64,000 nt of DNA. It comes from Cyprinodon diabolis (Eukaryota > Chordata > Actinopteri > Cyprinodontiformes > Cyprinodontidae). The position numbers were made by a program, and so were the translations under genes. Position 1 is the stretch's first letter; the number at the start of each line of letters is the position of its first letter. Below are positions 47,735-61,100 of this stretch, one piece after another. Location: assembly GCA_030533445.1 (NCBI GenBank), contig JARPUW010000294.1, positions 1 through 64,000 on the forward strand. The letters run 5' to 3'. The notes beneath the pieces are model-generated. The model saw nothing but the letters and a program-made list of their open reading frames with translations, made no database searches and was not told where the DNA came from.

Positions 47735-50700
47735 ATGATTGCCAGAAAAGATCATGGCTGTATCATTAATGGTTTGTCTGTTACAACTCCAGAGGCCAAA
47801 ATGGCATTATCTCACTGTGAAATGAGCGTTTTTGCCTCAACTTCTGTTTTGAAGCTTGGAACCATAAACATCTGCTCAAATCTACTTTATATTGTTAGTT
47901 TTCAGCTCTAGTTGATTGCCAGAAAAGATCATGGCTGTATCATTAATGGTTTGTCTGTTACAACTCCAGAGGCCAAAATGGCATTATCTCACTGTGAAAA
48001 GAGCGTTTTGGCCTCAAATTCTGTTTTGAAGCTTGGAACCAAAAACATCTGCTCAAATCTACTTTATATTGTTAGTTTTCAGCTCTAGATGATTGCCAGA
48101 AAAGATTATGGCTGTATCATTAATGGTTTGTCTGTTACAACTCCAGAGGCCAAAATGGCATTATCTCACTGTGAAATGAGCGTTTTGGCCTCAACTTCTG
48201 ATTTGAAGCTTGGAAGCAAAAACATCTGCTCAAATCTACTTTATATTGTTAGTTTTCAGCTCTAGATGATTGCCAGAAAAGATCATGGCTGTATCATTAA
48301 TGGTTTGTCTGTTACAACTCCAGAGGCCAAAATGGCATTATCTCACTGTGAAAAGAGCGTTTTGGCCTCAACTTCTGTTTTGAAGCTTGGAACCAAAAAC
48401 ATCTGCTCAAATCTACTTTATATTGTTAGTTTTTTAGCTCTAGATGACTGCCAGAAAAGATTATGGCTGTATCATTAATGGTTTGTCTGTTACAACTCCA
48501 GAGGCCAAAATGGCATTATCTCACTGTGAAATGAGCGTTTTGGCCTCAACTTCTGAATTGAAGCTTGGAAGCAAAGACATCTGCTCAAATCTACTTTATA
48601 TTGTTAGTTTTCGGCTCTAGATGATTGCCAGAAAAGATCATGGCTGTATCATTAATGCTTTGTCTGTTACAACTCCAGAGGCCAAAATGGCATTATCTCA
48701 CTGTGATAAGAGCGTTTTGACCTCAACCTTCTGATTTGAAGCTTGGAACCAAAAACATCTGCTCAAATCTACTTTATAGTGTTAGTTTTCAGCTCTAGAT
48801 GATTACCAGAAAAGATTATGGCTGTATCATTAATGGTTTGTCTGTTACAACTCCAGAGGCCAAAATGGCATTATCTCACTGTGAAATGAGCGTTTTGGCC
48901 TCAACTTCTGATTTGAAGCTTGGAAGCAAAAACACCCGCTCAAATCTACTTTATATTGTTAGTTTTCAGCTCTAGATGATTGCCAGAAAAGATCATGGCT
49001 GTATCATTAATGGTTTGTCTGTTACAACTCCAGAGGCCAAAATGGCATTATCTCACTGTGAAATGAGCGTTTTGGCCTCAACTTCTGATTTGAAGCTTGG
49101 AAGCAAAAACATCTGCTCAAATCTACTTTATATTGTTAGTTTTCAGCTCTAGATGATTGCCAGAAAAGATCATGGCTGTATCATTAATGGTTTGTCTGTT
49201 ACAACTCCAGAGGCCAAAATGGCATTATCTCACTGTGAAAAGAGCGTTTTGGCCTCAACCTTCTGTTTTGAAGCTTGGAACCAAAAACATCTGCTCAAAT
49301 CTACTTTATATTGTTATTTTTCAGCTCTAGATGATTGCCAGAAAAGATCATGGCTGTATCATTAATGGTTTGTCTGTTACAACTCCAGAGGCCAAAATGG
49401 CATTATCTCACTGTGAAATGAGCGTTTTGGCCTCAACTTCTGTTTTGAAGCTTGGAACCATAAACATCTGCTCAAATCTACTTTATATTGTTAGTTTTCA
49501 GCTCTAGATGATTGCCAGAAAAGATCATGGCTGTATCATTAATGGTTTGTCTGTTACAACTCCAGAGGCCAAAATGGCATTATCTCACTGTGAAAAGAGC
49601 GTTTTGGCCTCAACTTCTGTTTTGAAGCTTGGAACCAAAAACATCTGCTCAAATCTACTTTATATTGTTAGTTTTCAGCTCTAGATGATTGCCAGAAAAG
49701 ATTATGGCTGTATCATTAATGGTTTGTCTGTTACAACTCCAGAGGCCAAAATGGCATTATCTCACTGTGAAATGAGCGTTTTGGCCTCAACTTCTGATTT
49801 GAAGCTTGGAAGCAAAAACATCTGCTCAAATCTACTTTATATTGTTAGTTTTCAGCTCTAGATGATTGCCAGAAAAGATCATGGCTGTATCATTAATGGT
49901 TTGTCTGTTACAACTCCAGAGGCCAAAATGGCATTATCTCACTGTGATAAGAGCGTTTTGGCCTCAACCTTCTGATTTGAAGCTTGGAACCAAAAACATC
50001 TGCTCAAATCTACTTTATATTGTTAGTTTTCAGCTCTAGATGATTGCCAGAAAAGATCATGGCTGTATCATTAATGGTTTGTCTGTTACAACTCCAGAGG
50101 CCAAAATGGCATTATCTCACTGTGAAAAGAGCGTTTTGGCCTCAACCTTCTGTTTTGAAGCTTGGAACCAAAAACATCTGCTCAAATCTACTTTATATTG
50201 TTATTTTTCAGCTCTAGATGATTGCCAGAAAAGATCATGGCTGTATCATTAATGGTTTGTCTGTTACAACTCCAGAGGCCAAAATGGCATTATCTCACTG
50301 TGAAATGAGCGTTTTGGCCTCAACTTCTGTTTTGAAGCTTGGAACCATAAACATCTGCTCAAATCTACTTTATATTGTTAGTTTTCAGCTCTAGATGATT
50401 GCCAGAAAAGATCATGGCTGTATCATTAATGGTTTGTCTGTTACAACTCCAGAGGCCAAAATGGCATTATCTCACTGTGAAATGAGCGTTTTGGCCTCAA
50501 CTTCTGTTTTGAAGCTTGGAACCATAAACATCTGCTCATATCGACTTTATATTGTTAGTTTTCAGCTCTAGATGATTGCCAGAAAAGATCATGGCTGTAT
50601 CATTAATGGTTTGTCTGTTACAACTCCAGAGGCCAAAATGGCATTATCTCACTGTGAAAAGAGCGTTTTGGCCTCAACTTCTGATTTGAAGCTTGGAACC

Positions 50701-50925
50701 ATAAACATCTGCTCATATCTACTTTATATTGTTAGTTTTCAGCTCTAGATGATTGCCAGAAAAGATCATGGCTGTATCATTAATGGTTTGTCTGTTACAA
50801 CTCCAGAGGCCAAAATGGCATTATCTCACTGTGAAATGAGCGTTTTGGCCTCAACTTCTGATTTGAAGCTTGGAACCAAAAACATCTGCTCAAATCTACT
50901 TTATATTGTTAGTTTTCAGCTCTAG
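46317..50925 (+). repeat. 26-mer HOR (4609 bp), copy 1
   Basis: Begins at the 178-mer with CATATC and includes the GTGTCATTAAT unit, the CTCCAG junction (47381 unit), TTTTTGCCTC (47735), CTCTAGTTG (junction before 47912), TTTTTTAG (48266 unit), GATGACTGCC (48444), ATTAATGCTTTG with TTTTGACC (48621), ACACCCGCTC (48799) and the TTATTTTTCAG tail (49153). The last part includes a 5-mer duplication and a re-entry into CATATCGAC units (50395). Confidence 0.86.
49153..50039 (+). repeat. 5-mer unit (887 bp) with partial tandem copy
   Basis: Units: 178-mer with TTATTTTTCAG tail (49153), CTGTTTTG unit (49331), GAAAAG/CAACTTCTG unit (49508), GATTATGG unit (49685) and GTGATAAGAGC unit (49862). The first two are repeated at 50040 and 50218, after which the array switches to CATATCGAC. 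In the homologous place of the next 26-mer (from 53762) the 5-mer is not repeated, so this is a later local event. Confidence 0.85.
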
Positions 50926-53900
50926 ATGATTGCCAGAAAAGATCATGGCTGTATCATTAATGGTTTGTCTGTTACAACTCCAGAGGCCAAAATGGCATTA
51001 TCTCACTGTGAAAAGAGCGTTTTGGCCTCAACCTTCTGTTTTGAAGCTTGGAACCAAAAACATCTGCTCATATCTACTTTATATTGTTAGTTTTCAGCTC
51101 TAGATGATTGCCAGAAAAGGTCATGGCTGTATCATTAATGGTTTGTCTGTTACAACTCCAGAGGCCAAAATGGCATTATCTCACTGTGAAATGAGCGTTT
51201 TGGCCTCAACTTCTGTTTTGAAGCTTGGAACCATAAACATCTGCTCATATCTACTTTATATTTTTAGTTTTCAGCTCTAGATGATTGCCAGAAAAGATCA
51301 TGGCTGTATCATTAATGGTTTGTCTGTTACAACTCCAGAGGCCAAAATGGCATTATCTCACTGTGAAATGAGCGTTTTGGCCTCAACTTCTGATTTGAAG
51401 CTTGGAACAAAAAACATCTGCTCAAATCTACTTTATATTGTTAGTTTTCAGCTCTAGATGATTGCCAGAAAAGATCATGGCTGTATCATTAATGGTTTGT
51501 CTGTTACAACTCCAGAGGCCAAAATGGCATTATCTCACTGTGAAAAGAGCGTTTTGGCCTCAACCTTCTGTTTTGAAGCTTGGAACCAAAAACATCTGCT
51601 CAAATCTACTTTATATTGTTAGTTTTCAACTCTAGATGATTGCCAGAAAAGATCATGGCTGTATCATTAATGGTTTGTCTGTTACAACTCCAGAGGCCAA
51701 AATGGCATTATCTCACTGTGAAATGAGCGTTTTGGCCTCAACTTCTGTTTTGAAGCTTGGAACCATAAACATCTGCTCATATCTACTTTATAATGTTAGT
51801 TTTCAGCTCTAGATGATTGCCAGAAAAGATCATGGCTGTGTCATTAATGGTTTGTCTGTTACAACTCCAGAGGCCAAAATGGCATTATCTCACTGTGAAA
51901 TGAGCGTTTTGGCCTCAACTTCTGTTTTGAAGCTTGGAACCATAAACATCTGCTCATATCTACTTTATATTGTTAGTTTTCAGCTCTAGATGATTGCCAG
52001 AAAAGATCATGGCTGTATCATTAATGGTTTGTCTGTTACAACTCCAGAGGCCAAAATGGCATTATCTCACTGTGAAATGAGCGTTTTGGCCTCAACTTCT
52101 GATTTGAAGCTTGGAACAAAAAACATCTGCTCAAATCTACTTTATATTGTTAGTTTTCAGCTCCAGATGATTGCCAGAAAAGATCATGGCTGTATCATTA
52201 ATGGTTTGTCTGTTACAACTCCAGAGGCCAAAATGGCATTATCTCACTGTGAAATGAGCGTTTTGGCCTCAACTTCTGTTTTGAAGCTTGGAACCATAAA
52301 CATCTGCTCATATCTACTTTATATTGTTAGTTTTCAGCTCTAGATGATTGCCAGAAAAGATCATGGCTGTATCATTAATGGTTTGTCTGTTACAACTCCA
52401 GAGGCCAAAATGGCATTATCTCACTGTGAAATGAGCGTTTTTGCCTCAACTTCTGTTTTGAAGCTTGGAACCATAAACATCTGCTCAAATCTACTTTATA
52501 TTGTTAGTTTTCAGCTCTAGTTGATTGCCAGAAAAGATCATGGCTGTATCATTAATGGTTTGTCTGTTACAACTCCAGAGGCCAAAATGGCATTATCTCA
52601 CTGTGAAAAGAGCGTTTTGGCCTCAAATTCTGTTTTGAAGCTTGGAACCAAAAACATCTGCTCAAATCTACTTTATATTGTTAGTTTTCAGCTCTAGATG
52701 ATTGCCAGAAAAGATTATGGCTGTATCATTAATGGTTTGTCTGTTACAACTCCAGAGGCCAAAATGGCATTATCTCACTGTGAAATGAGCGTTTTGGCCT
52801 CAACTTCTGATTTGAAGCTTGGAAGCAAAAACATCTGCTCAAATCTACTTTATATTGTTAGTTTTCAGCTCTAGATGATTGCCAGAAAAGATCATGGCTG
52901 TATCATTAATGGTTTGTCTGTTACAACTCCAGAGGCCAAAATGGCATTATCTCACTGTGAAAAGAGCGTTTTGGCCTCAACTTCTGTTTTGAAGCTTGGA
53001 ACCAAAAACATCTGCTCAAATCTACTTTATATTGTTAGTTTTTTAGCTCTAGATGACTGCCAGAAAAGATTATGGCTGTATCATTAATGGTTTGTCTGTT
53101 ACAACTCCAGAGGCCAAAATGGCATTATCTCACTGTGAAATGAGCGTTTTGGCCTCAACTTCTGATTTGAAGCTTGGAAGCAAAGACATCTGCTCAAATC
53201 TACTTTATATTGTTAGTTTTCAGCTCTAGATGATTGCCAGAAAAGATCATGGCTGTATCATTAATGCTTTGTCTGTTACAACTCCAGAGGCCAAAATGGC
53301 ATTATCTCACTGTGATAAGAGCGTTTTGACCTCAACCTTCTGATTTGAAGCTTGGAACCAAAAACATCTGCTCAAATCTACTTTATAGTGTTAGTTTTCA
53401 GCTCTAGATGATTACCAGAAAAGATTATGGCTGTATCATTAATGGTTTGTCTGTTACAACTCCAGAGGCCAAAATGGCATTATCTCACTGTGAAATGAGC
53501 GTTTTGGCCTCAACTTCTGATTTGAAGCTTGGAAGCAAAAACACCCGCTCAAATCTACTTTATATTGTTAGTTTTCAGCTCTAGATGATTGCCAGAAAAG
53601 ATCATGGCTGTATCATTAATGGTTTGTCTGTTACAACTCCAGAGGCCAAAATGGCATTATCTCACTGTGAAATGAGCGTTTTGGCCTCAACTTCTGATTT
53701 GAAGCTTGGAAGCAAAAACATCTGCTCAAATCTACTTTATATTGTTAGTTTTCAGCTCTAGATGATTGCCAGAAAAGATCATGGCTGTATCATTAATGGT
53801 TTGTCTGTTACAACTCCAGAGGCCAAAATGGCATTATCTCACTGTGAAAAGAGCGTTTTGGCCTCAACCTTCTGTTTTGAAGCTTGGAACCAAAAACATC

Positions 53901-54648
53901 TGCTCAAATCTACTTTATATTGTTATTTTTCAGCTCTAGATGATTGCCAGAAAAGATCATGGCTGTATCATTAATGGTTTGTCTGTTACAACTCCAGAGG
54001 CCAAAATGGCATTATCTCACTGTGAAATGAGCGTTTTGGCCTCAACTTCTGTTTTGAAGCTTGGAACCATAAACATCTGCTCAAATCTACTTTATATTGT
54101 TAGTTTTCAGCTCTAGATGATTGCCAGAAAAGATCATGGCTGTATCATTAATGGTTTGTCTGTTACAACTCCAGAGGCCAAAATGGCATTATCTCACTGT
54201 GAAAAGAGCGTTTTGGCCTCAACTTCTGTTTTGAAGCTTGGAACCAAAAACATCTGCTCAAATCTACTTTATATTGTTAGTTTTCAGCTCTAGATGATTG
54301 CCAGAAAAGATTATGGCTGTATCATTAATGGTTTGTCTGTTACAACTCCAGAGGCCAAAATGGCATTATCTCACTGTGAAATGAGCGTTTTGGCCTCAAC
54401 TTCTGATTTGAAGCTTGGAAGCAAAAACATCTGCTCAAATCTACTTTATATTGTTAGTTTTCAGCTCTAGATGATTGCCAGAAAAGATCATGGCTGTATC
54501 ATTAATGGTTTGTCTGTTACAACTCCAGAGGCCAAAATGGCATTATCTCACTGTGTTAAGAGCGTTTTGGCCTCAACCTTCTGATTTGAAGCTTGGAACC
54601 AAAAACATCTGCTCAAATCTACTTTATATTGTTAGTTTTCAGCTCTAG
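50926..54648 (+). repeat. 26-mer HOR, copy 2 (first 21 units)
   Basis: Matches 46317-50039 at offset 4609, including TTTTTGCCTC (52344), CTCTAGTTG, TTTTTTAG, GATGACTGCC (53053), ATTAATGCTTTG and ACACCCGCTC. Differences seen: CTGAATTG versus CTGATTTG (48555 region against 53164), TTCGGCTC versus TTCAGCTC (48612 against 53221), and GTGATAAG versus GTGTTAAG (49862 and 54471 units). Copy 2 then departs at 54649. Confidence 0.86.
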
Positions 54649-57600
54649 ATGATTGCCAGAAAAGATTATGGCTGTATCATTAATGGTTTGTCTGTTACAA
54701 CTCCAGAGGCCAAAATGGCATTATCTCACTGTGAAATGAGCGTTTTGGCCTCAACATCTGATTTGAAGCTTGGAAGCAAAAACATCCGCTCAAATCTACT
54801 TTATATTGTTAGTTTTCAGCTCTAGATGATTGCCAGAAAAGATCATGGCTGTATCATTAATGGTTTGTCTGTTACAACTCCAGAGGCCAAAATGGCATTA
54901 TCTCACTGTGAAATTAGCGTTTTGGCCTCAACTTCTGATTTGAAGCTTGGAAGCAAAAACATCTGCTCAAATCTACTTTATATTGTTAGTTTTCAGCTCT
55001 AGATGATTGCCAGAAAAGATCATGGCTGTATCATTAATGGTTTGTCTGTTACAACTCCAGAGGCCAAAATGGCATTATCTCACTGTGAAAAGAGCGTTTT
55101 GGCCTCAACCTTCTGTTTTGAAGCTTGGAACCAAAAACATCTGCTCAAATCTACTTTATAATGTTAGTTTTCAGCTCTAGATGATTGCCAGAAAAGATCA
55201 TGGCTGTGTCATTAATGGTTTGTCTGTTACAACTCCAGAGGCCAAAATGGCATTATCTCACTGTGAAATGAGCGTTTTGGCCTCAACTTCTGTTTTGAAG
55301 CTTGGAACCATAAACATCTGCTCATATCTACTTTATATTGTTAGTTTTCAGCTCTAGATGATTGCCAGAAAAGATCATGGCTGTATCATTAATGGTTTGT
55401 CTGTTACAACTCCAGAGGCCAAAATGGCATTATCTCACTGTGATAAGAGCGTTTTGGCCTCAACCTTCTGATTTGAAGCTTGGAAGCAAAAACATCTGCT
55501 CAAATCTACTTTATATTGTTAGTTTTCAGCTCTAGATGATTGCCAGAAAAGATCATGGCTGTATCATTAATGGTTTGTCTGTTACAACTCCAGAGGCCAA
55601 AATGGCATTATCTCACTGTGATAAGAGCGTTTTGGCCTCAACCTTCTGATTTGAAGCTTGGAAGCAAAAACATCTGCTCAAATCTACTTTATATTGTTAG
55701 TTTTCAGCTCTAGATGATTGCCAGAAAAGATCATGGCTGTATCATTAATGGTTTGTCTGTTACAACTCCAGAGGCCAAAATGGCATTATCTCACTGTGAA
55801 TTGAGCGTTTTGGCCTCAACTTCTGATTTGAAGCTTGGAAGCAAAAACATCTGCTCAAATCTACTTTATATTGTTAGTTTTCAGCTCTAGATGATTGCCA
55901 GAAAAGATCATGGCTGTATCATTAATGGTTTGTCTGTTACAACTCCAGAGGCCAAAATGGCATTATCTCACTGTGAAAAGAGCGTTTTGGCCTCAACCTT
56001 CTGTTTTGAAGCTTGGAACCAAAAACATCTGCTCAAATCTACTTTATATTGTTAGTTTTCAACTCTAGATGATTGCCAGAAAAGATCATGGCTGTATCAT
56101 TAATGGTTTGTCTGTTACAACTCCAGAGGCCAAAATGGCATTATCTCACTGTGAAATGAGCGTTTTGGCCTCAACTTCTGTTTTGAAGCTTGGAACCATA
56201 AACATCTGCTCATATCTACTTTATAATGTTAGTTTTCAGCTCTAGATGATTGCCAGAAAAGATCATGGCTGTGTCATTAATGGTTTGTCTGTTACAACTC
56301 CAGAGGCCAAAATGGCATTATCTCACTGTGAAATGAGCGTTTTGGCCTCAACTTCTGTTTTGAAGCTTGGAACCATAAACATCTGCTCATATCTACTTTA
56401 TATTTTTAGTTTTCAGCTCTAGATGATTGCCAGAAAAGATCATGGCTGTATCATTAATGGTTTGTCTGTTACAACTCCAGAGGCCAAAATGGCATTATCT
56501 CACTGTGAAATGAGCGTTTTGGCCTCAACTTCTGATTTGAAGCTTGGAACAAAAAACATCTGCTCAAATCTACTTTATATTGTTAGTTTTCAGCTCTAGA
56601 TGATTGCCAGAAAAGATCATGGCTGTATCATTAATGGTTTGTCTGTTACAACTCCAGAGGCCAAAATGGCATTATCTCACTGTGAAAAGAGCGTTTTGGC
56701 CTCAACCTTCTGTTTTGAAGCTTGGAACCAAAAACATCTGCTCAAATCTACTTTATATTGTTAGTTTTCAACTCTAGATGATTGCCAGAAAAGATCATGG
56801 CTGTATCATTAATGGTTTGTCTGTTACAACTCCAGAGGCCAAAATGGCATTATCTCACTGTGAAATGAGCGTTTTGGCCTCAACTTCTGTTTTGAAGCTT
56901 GGAACCATAAACATCTGCTCATATCTACTTTATAATGTTAGTTTTCAGCTCTAGATGATTGCCAGAAAAGATCATGGCTGTGTCATTAATGGTTTGTCTG
57001 TTACAACTCCAGAGGCCAAAATGGCATTATCTCACTGTGAAATGAGCGTTTTGGCCTCAACTTCTGTTTTGAAGCTTGGAACCATAAACATCTGCTCATA
57101 TCTACTTTATATTGTTAGTTTTCAGCTCTAGATGATTGCCAGAAAAGATCATGGCTGTATCATTAATGGTTTGTCTGTTACAACTCCAGAGGCCAAAATG
57201 GCATTATCTCACTGTGAAATGAGCGTTTTGGCCTCAACTTCTGATTTGAAGCTTGGAACAAAAAACATCTGCTCAAATCTACTTTATATTGTTAGTTTTC
57301 AGCTCCAGATGATTGCCAGAAAAGATCATGGCTGTATCATTAATGGTTTGTCTGTTACAACTCCAGAGGCCAAAATGGCATTATCTCACTGTGAAATGAG
57401 CGTTTTGGCCTCAACTTCTGTTTTGAAGCTTGGAACCATAAACATCTGCTCATATCTACTTTATATTGTTAGTTTTCAGCTCTAGATGATTGCCAGAAAA
57501 GATCATGGCTGTATCATTAATGGTTTGTCTGTTACAACTCCAGAGGCCAAAATGGCATTATCTCACTGTGAAATGAGCGTTTTTGCCTCAACTTCTGTTT

Positions 57601-58193
57601 TGAAGCTTGGAACCATAAACATCTGCTCAAATCTACTTTATATTGTTAGTTTTCAGCTCTAGTTGATTGCCAGAAAAGATCATGGCTGTATCATTAATGG
57701 TTTGTCTGTTACAACTCCAGAGGCCAAAATGGCATTATCTCACTGTGAAAAGAGCGTTTTGGCCTCAACTTCTGTTTTGAAGCTTGGAACCAAAAACATC
57801 TGCTCAAATCTACTTTATATTGTTAGTTTTCAGCTCTAGATGATTGCCAGAAAAGATTATGGCTGTATCATTAATGGTTTGTCTGTTACAACTCCAGAGG
57901 CCAAAATGGCATTATCTCACTGTGAAATGAGCGTTTTGGCCTCAACTTCTGATTTGAAGCTTGGAAGCAAAAACATCTGCTCAAATCTACTTTATATTGT
58001 TAGTTTTCAGCTCTAGATGATTGCCAGAAAAGATCATGGCTGTATCATTAATGGTTTGTCTGTTGCAACTCCAGAGGCCAAAATGGCATTATCTCACTGT
58101 GAAAAGAGCGTTTTGGCCTCAAATTCTGTTTTGAAGCTTGGAACCAAAAACATCTGCTCAAATCTACTTTATATTGTTAGTTTTCAGCTCTAG
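54649..58193 (+). repeat. Mosaic zone of right-domain monomers
   Basis: Right-domain types appear in scrambled order with many junction hybrids: ACATCCGCTC (54649 unit), GAAATTAGC (54826), a 178-mer with TATAATG tail (55003), GTGTCATTAAT (55181), two identical GTGATAAGAGC/GGAAGC units (55358 and 55536), GAATTGAGC (55714) and two runs through the TTTTCAACTC, TATAATG and GTGTCATTAAT types. From 57132 a segment follows the order of 51990-52874 (CTCCAG, TTTTTGCCTC, CTCTAGTTG, GATTATGG). No single HOR length describes the zone. Confidence 0.8.
55358..55713 (+). repeat. Single-monomer tandem duplication
   Basis: Two adjacent 178-bp units, 55358-55535 and 55536-55713, both carry GTGATAAGAGC, CAACCTTCTGATTTG and GGAAGCAA and appear identical throughout. 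Neighbouring units otherwise differ from each other, so this looks like a recent one-unit slip or unequal exchange. Confidence 0.85.
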
Positions 58194-61100
58194 ATGATTG
58201 CCAGAAAAGATTATGGCTGTATCATTAATGGTTTGTCTGTTACAACTCCAGAGGCCAAAATGGCATTATCTCACTGTGAAATGAGCGTTTTGGCCTCAAC
58301 TTCTGATTTGAAGCTTCGAAGCAAAAACATCTGCTCAAATCTACTTTATATTGTTAGTTTTCAGCTCTAGATGATTGCCAGAAAAGATCATGGCTGTATC
58401 ATTAATGGTTTGTCTGTTACAACTCCAGAGGCCAAAATGGCATTATCTCACTGTGAAATGAGCGTTTTGGCCTCAACTTCTGATTTGAAGCTTGGAAGTA
58501 AAAACATCTGCTCAAATCTACTTTATATTGTTAGTTTTCAGCTCTAGATGATTGCCAGAAAAGATCATGGCTGTATCATTAATGGTTGTTCTGTTACAAC
58601 TCCAGAGGCCAAAATGGCATTATCTCACTGTGAAAAGAGCGTTTTGGCCTCAACCTTCTGTTTTGAAGCTTGGAACCAAAAACATCTGCTCATATCTACT
58701 TTATAATGTTAGTTTTCAGCTCTAGATGATTGCCAGAAAAGATCATGGCTGTGTCATTAATGGTTTGTCTGTTACAACTCCAGAGGCCAAAATGGCATTA
58801 TCTCACTGTGAAATGAGCGTTTTGGCCTCAACTTCTGTTTTGAAGCTTGGAACCATAAACATCTGCTCATATCTACTTTATATTGTTAGTTTTCAGCTCT
58901 AGATGATTGCCAGAAAAGATCATGGCTGTATCATTAATGGTTTGTCTGTTACAACTCCAGAGGCCAAAATGGCATTATCTCACTGTGAAATGAGCGTTTT
59001 GGCCTCAACTTCTGATTTGAAGCTTGGAACAAAAAACATCTGCTCAAATCTACTTTATATTGTTAGTTTTCAGCTCTAGATGATTGCCAGAAAAGATCAT
59101 GGCTGTATCATTAATGGTTTGTCTGTTACAACTCCAGAGGCCAAAATGGCATTATCTCACTGTGAAATGAGCGTTTTGGCCTCAACTTCTGATTTGAAGC
59201 TTGGAACAAAAAACATCTGCTCAAATCTACTTTATATTGTTAGTTTTCAGCTCTAGATGATTGCCAGAAAAGATCATGGCTGTATCATTAATGGTTTGTC
59301 TGTTACAACTCCAGAGGCCAAAATGGCATTATCTCACTGTGAAATGAGTGTTTTGGCCTCAACTTCTGTTTTGAAGCTTGGAACCATAAACATCTGCTCA
59401 TATCTACTTTATATTGTTAGTTTTCAGCTCTAGATGATTGCCAGAAAAGATCATGGCTGTATCATTAATGGTTTGTCTGTTACAACTCCAGAGGCCAAAA
59501 TGGCATTATCTCACTGTGCAATGAGCGTTTTGGCCTCAACCTTCTGTTTTGAAGCTTGGAAGCAAAAACATCTGCTCAAATCTACTTTATATTGTTAGTT
59601 TTCAGCTCTAGATGATTGCCAGAAAAGATTATGGCTGTATCATTAATGGTTTGTCTGTTACAACTCCAGAGGCCAAAATGGCATTATCTCACTGTGAAAT
59701 GAGCGTTTTGGCCTCAACTTCTGATTTGAAGCTTGGAAGCAAAAACATCTGCTCAAATCTACTTTATATTGTTAGTTTTCAGCTCTAGATGATTGCCAGA
59801 AAAGATCATGGCTGTATCATTAATGGTTTGTCTGTTACAACTCCAGAGGCCAAAATGGCATTATTTCACTGTGAAATGAGCGTTTTGGCCTCAACTTCTG
59901 ATTTGAAGCTTGGAAGCAAAAACATCTGCTCAAATCTACTTCATATTGTTATTTTTCAGCTCTAGATGATTGCCAGAAAAGATCATGGCTGTATCATTAA
60001 TGGTTTGTCTGTTACAACTCCAGAGGCCAAAATGCCTTTATCTCACTGTGAAAAGAGTGTTTTGGCCTCAACCCTGTGATTTGAAGCTTGGAACCAAAAA
60101 CATCTGCTCAAATCTACTTTATATTGTTAGTTTTCAGCTCTAGATGATTGCTAGAAAAGATCATGGCTGTATCATTAATGGTTTGTCTGTTACAACTCCA
60201 GAGGCCAAAATGGCATTATCTCACTGTGAAATGAGCGTTTTGGCCTCAACTTCTGATTTGAAGCTTGGAAGCAAAAACATCTGCTCAAATCTACTTTATA
60301 TTGTTAGTTTTCAGTCTAGATGATTGCCAGAAAAGATCATGGCTGTATCATTACTGGTTTGTCTGTTACAACTCCAGAGGCCAAAATGGCATTATCTCAC
60401 TGTGAAAAGAGCGTTTTGGCCTCAACCTTCTGTTTTGAAGCTTGGAACCATAAACATCTGCTCATATCTACTTTATAATGTTAGTTTTCAGCTCTAGATG
60501 ATTGCCAGAAAAGATCATGGCTGTGTCATTAATGGTTTGTCTGTTACAACTCCAGAGGCCAAAATGGCATTATCTCACTGTGAAATGAGCGTTGTGGCCT
60601 CAACTTCTGATTTGAAGCTTGGAAGCAAAAACATCTGCTCAAATCTACTTTATATTGTTAGTTTTCAGCTCTAGATGATTGCCAGAAAAGATCATGGCTG
60701 TATCATTAATGGTTTGTCTGTTACAACTCCAGAGGCCAAAATGGCATTATCTCACTGTGAAATGAGTGTTTTGGCCTCAACTTCTGTTTTGAAGCTTGGA
60801 ACCATAAACATCTGCTCATATCTACTTTATATTGTTAGTTTTCAGCTCTAGATGATTGCCAGAAAAGATCATGGCTGTATCATTAATGGTTTGTCTGTTA
60901 CAACTCCAGAGGCCAAAATGGCATTATCTCACTGTGCAATGAGCGTTTTGGCCTCAACCTTCTGTTTTGAAGCTTGGAAGCAAAAACATCTGCTCAAATC
61001 TACTTTATATTGTTAGTTTTCAGCTCTAGATGATTGCCAGAAAAGATTATGGCTGTATCATTAATGGTTTGTCTGTTACAACTCCAGAGGCCAAAATGGC

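Noticed and set aside
48266..48478. 70-codon open frames at 48266, 49153, 50040, 52875 and 53762
   Set aside because: These are read-through of a 178-bp monomer into the next unit in another frame, and they follow the HOR duplications exactly.
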